Positions 7,901-8,078 of a stretch of 8,078 bases of DNA are shown here, piece by piece. The notes under the pieces are model-generated. The model was not told where the DNA came from and searched no databases. It saw only the letters and a list, made by a program, of their open reading frames with translations. Origin of the DNA: Kiritimatiellia bacterium (lineage in GTDB: Bacteria; Verrucomicrobiota; Kiritimatiellia; RFP12; UBA1067). The stretch's first letter is position 1. The number at the start of each line of letters is the position of its first letter. The DNA is taken from positions 1-8,078 of the forward strand of contig JAFVZE010000089.1 of the NCBI GenBank assembly GCA_017508315.1, written 5' to 3'. The position numbers were made by a program, and so were the translations under genes.

Positions 7901-8056
7901 GCCGGGGCAGGTTTGACCTTCCGCGGAAACGGTGTCATTGCGCCAGTTCTTCGCGTCGCTCCATCTGCCGTCCTGCGCTATCCACCGGTAAACGTCGGCA
8001 AAAGCGCATGCCGTCGCGCCCAAAGCGGCGAAAACTGCAATCACGAGCGTCTTCAT
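4973..8056 (-). CDS. Large secreted beta-helix protein with autotransporter-associated beta-strand repeat
   Basis: The complete 1027-residue protein starts with a clear signal peptide (MKTLVIAVFAALGATACAFA, cleavage after residue 20 before DVYRW). Two similar modules open with Trp and an NW pair: YRW...GRWSDAKNW at residues 23-37 and NRWTGDADGSFGNAANW from about 573, the second followed by a VPSG...TAVFDG segment typical of these proteins. Most of the rest is Gly-rich short beta-strands (for example GGRLVLDGGEI, LTLGSNAVLQG), as in parallel beta-helices. Residues about 889-941 fit the autotransporter-associated beta-strand repeat (SGSGSLKVTGAGSLRL, then GGVTLDGGRLSYS). The C-terminus (WKVRVSTG...GIGIIVK) has no 250-300-residue beta-barrel, PEP-CTERM, LPXTG or other sorting signal that I recognise. 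It is probably the first gene of an operon with the transglutaminase-family gene, 10 bases downstream. A role in surface structure or adhesion is an inference; no enzyme motif is seen. Confidence 0.88.
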   Translation of the reverse strand: MKTLVIAVFAALGATACAFADVYRWIAQDGRWSDAKNWRNDTVSAEGQTCPGADDTVRFWPEMSVRVDVDGDFAVKHLELMQGTAGKKEAVVLAGEGSLVIGEEGGEGTTSYLLVYANRSLKLSGADVSVISGVQYVYEDAEMVVGEGSVYRPKYHYMIMAGGRLVLDGGEILELPGGGGKIEMKDHWTSSDVGRNIAYFDIIGGVFKTSLVVGNGIFRMSGGLAAPVNGGTVFSKYADVKVTGGELVLKTNKDYPIGNRGVIPDGGTLTLGSNAVLQGLGNSENPDLPLNGGEVRGDGRFVASENFSFTGGGRLTFGKGMNLSPGEDDPIDRAVMDVDSLVLGANISRPYNVDTGIGSTTGTNLHIYFPREVVFAATNSDWYVAGLKTVLHIEKGATVDTADRADGVTARQIHLRRPMFSHGAYLRTIGGGVGVFSTWTDIGARLSELSAGENSTCRFELQYNQTLKTDSLSLGRGATLGLTARNIAFYEAEEISFGENARIEASVGNFDGPVLPGFICGPLAVDQFAGAVRPQVFYANESLADIWDARFINGSLAFCRKGVSHCTAGFAGNRWTGDADGSFGNAANWSSGTVPSGTNTTAVFDGVSNTGVTVAEDGAQLYSIRFLDMAGPFVLGGGPLAFESRLYDKQVGCAVYSSSAFPVVISNDISRSWTGGNHSVIAVNSAGNGYIALVGGVDGYARFEARGDVRILGETKAWNVMMKPSGGPRPTSVKVYRGAELRASNQTLLLSGPQGGFEIMEGGEFTVDGTLFGYGEYGDTVAQRVDGLFDVRAPLGGTKGHYLVGRGRVRFRDTGSKATADYTIRLGEKVRFSAETFVMPIEVEGEPTLCSENGWEYAAGPLALPKGCVLTIDTQDPDTAAGYDCTFASEISGSGSLKVTGAGSLRLTAENSIAGGVTLDGGRLSYSKRQNFASLSGSGVLKASPDAGEMPVLNISGNADFTDIRFDCGALSESAGKGWITLAEASAVSRALPKLSSDRWKVRVSTGADGVKLLQVRRRTGIGIIVK

Positions 8057-8063
8057 GTCGTTA

Positions 8064-8069
8064 CTCCCC
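8064..8069 (-). promoter_or_regulatory. Ribosome binding site of the 8056-4973 gene
   Basis: The minus strand reads GGGGAG seven bases before the ATG at 8056, a good Shine-Dalgarno spacing that supports this start. Only 22 bases upstream of the ATG are in the window, so the promoter cannot be seen. Confidence 0.75.
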
Positions 8070-8078
8070 GTTACTTCC

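Overview
The window shows three genes, all on the minus strand, separated by one 372-base intergenic region. I see no tRNA, rRNA, CRISPR array or transposase. The content suggests a Gram-negative-type bacterium of the PVC group, most like Kiritimatiellota or other Verrucomicrobiota. Three things point that way: moderately high GC with a GC-rich third codon position, large secreted beta-helical proteins with 'W...NW' and autotransporter-associated beta-strand repeats, and a large exported DUF3857/transglutaminase protein. This placement is an inference from protein style, not from a marker gene.

Layout in the direction of transcription, right to left. At 8056-4973 is a complete 1027-residue secreted beta-helix protein with a signal peptide, two 'W...NW' modules and a C-terminal autotransporter-associated beta-strand repeat. 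No beta-barrel or PEP-CTERM tail is visible. Ten bases after its stop, at 4962-1288, is a 1224-residue exported protein made of two consecutive DUF3857 plus transglutaminase-like units. The first unit keeps a Cys-His-Asp triad (C317, H357, D373). In the second unit all three positions are replaced (R892, S940, G966). The tight spacing and the weak ribosome binding site of the second gene suggest one operon with translational coupling.

The intergenic region 916-1287 is densely structured. Next to the operon's 3' end is a 145-bp inverted repeat with 39-bp arms (33 of 39 identical, every difference a transition). Then come a near-consensus sigma-70-type promoter (TTTACA, 17 bp, TATAAT) and a leader of about 147 nt. 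The leader can fold into competing helices and contains a 27-codon reading frame whose stop overlaps the next Shine-Dalgarno sequence. This leads into the third gene (915 to 1, cut by the window edge), another signal-peptide-bearing beta-helical surface protein.

Together the genes read as a cell-surface locus: two large repetitive exported proteins flank an exported transglutaminase-family protein that could process or crosslink envelope proteins. The most notable items are the active/dead tandem transglutaminase architecture, the inverted repeat, and the structured, possibly peptide-encoding leader of the third gene.
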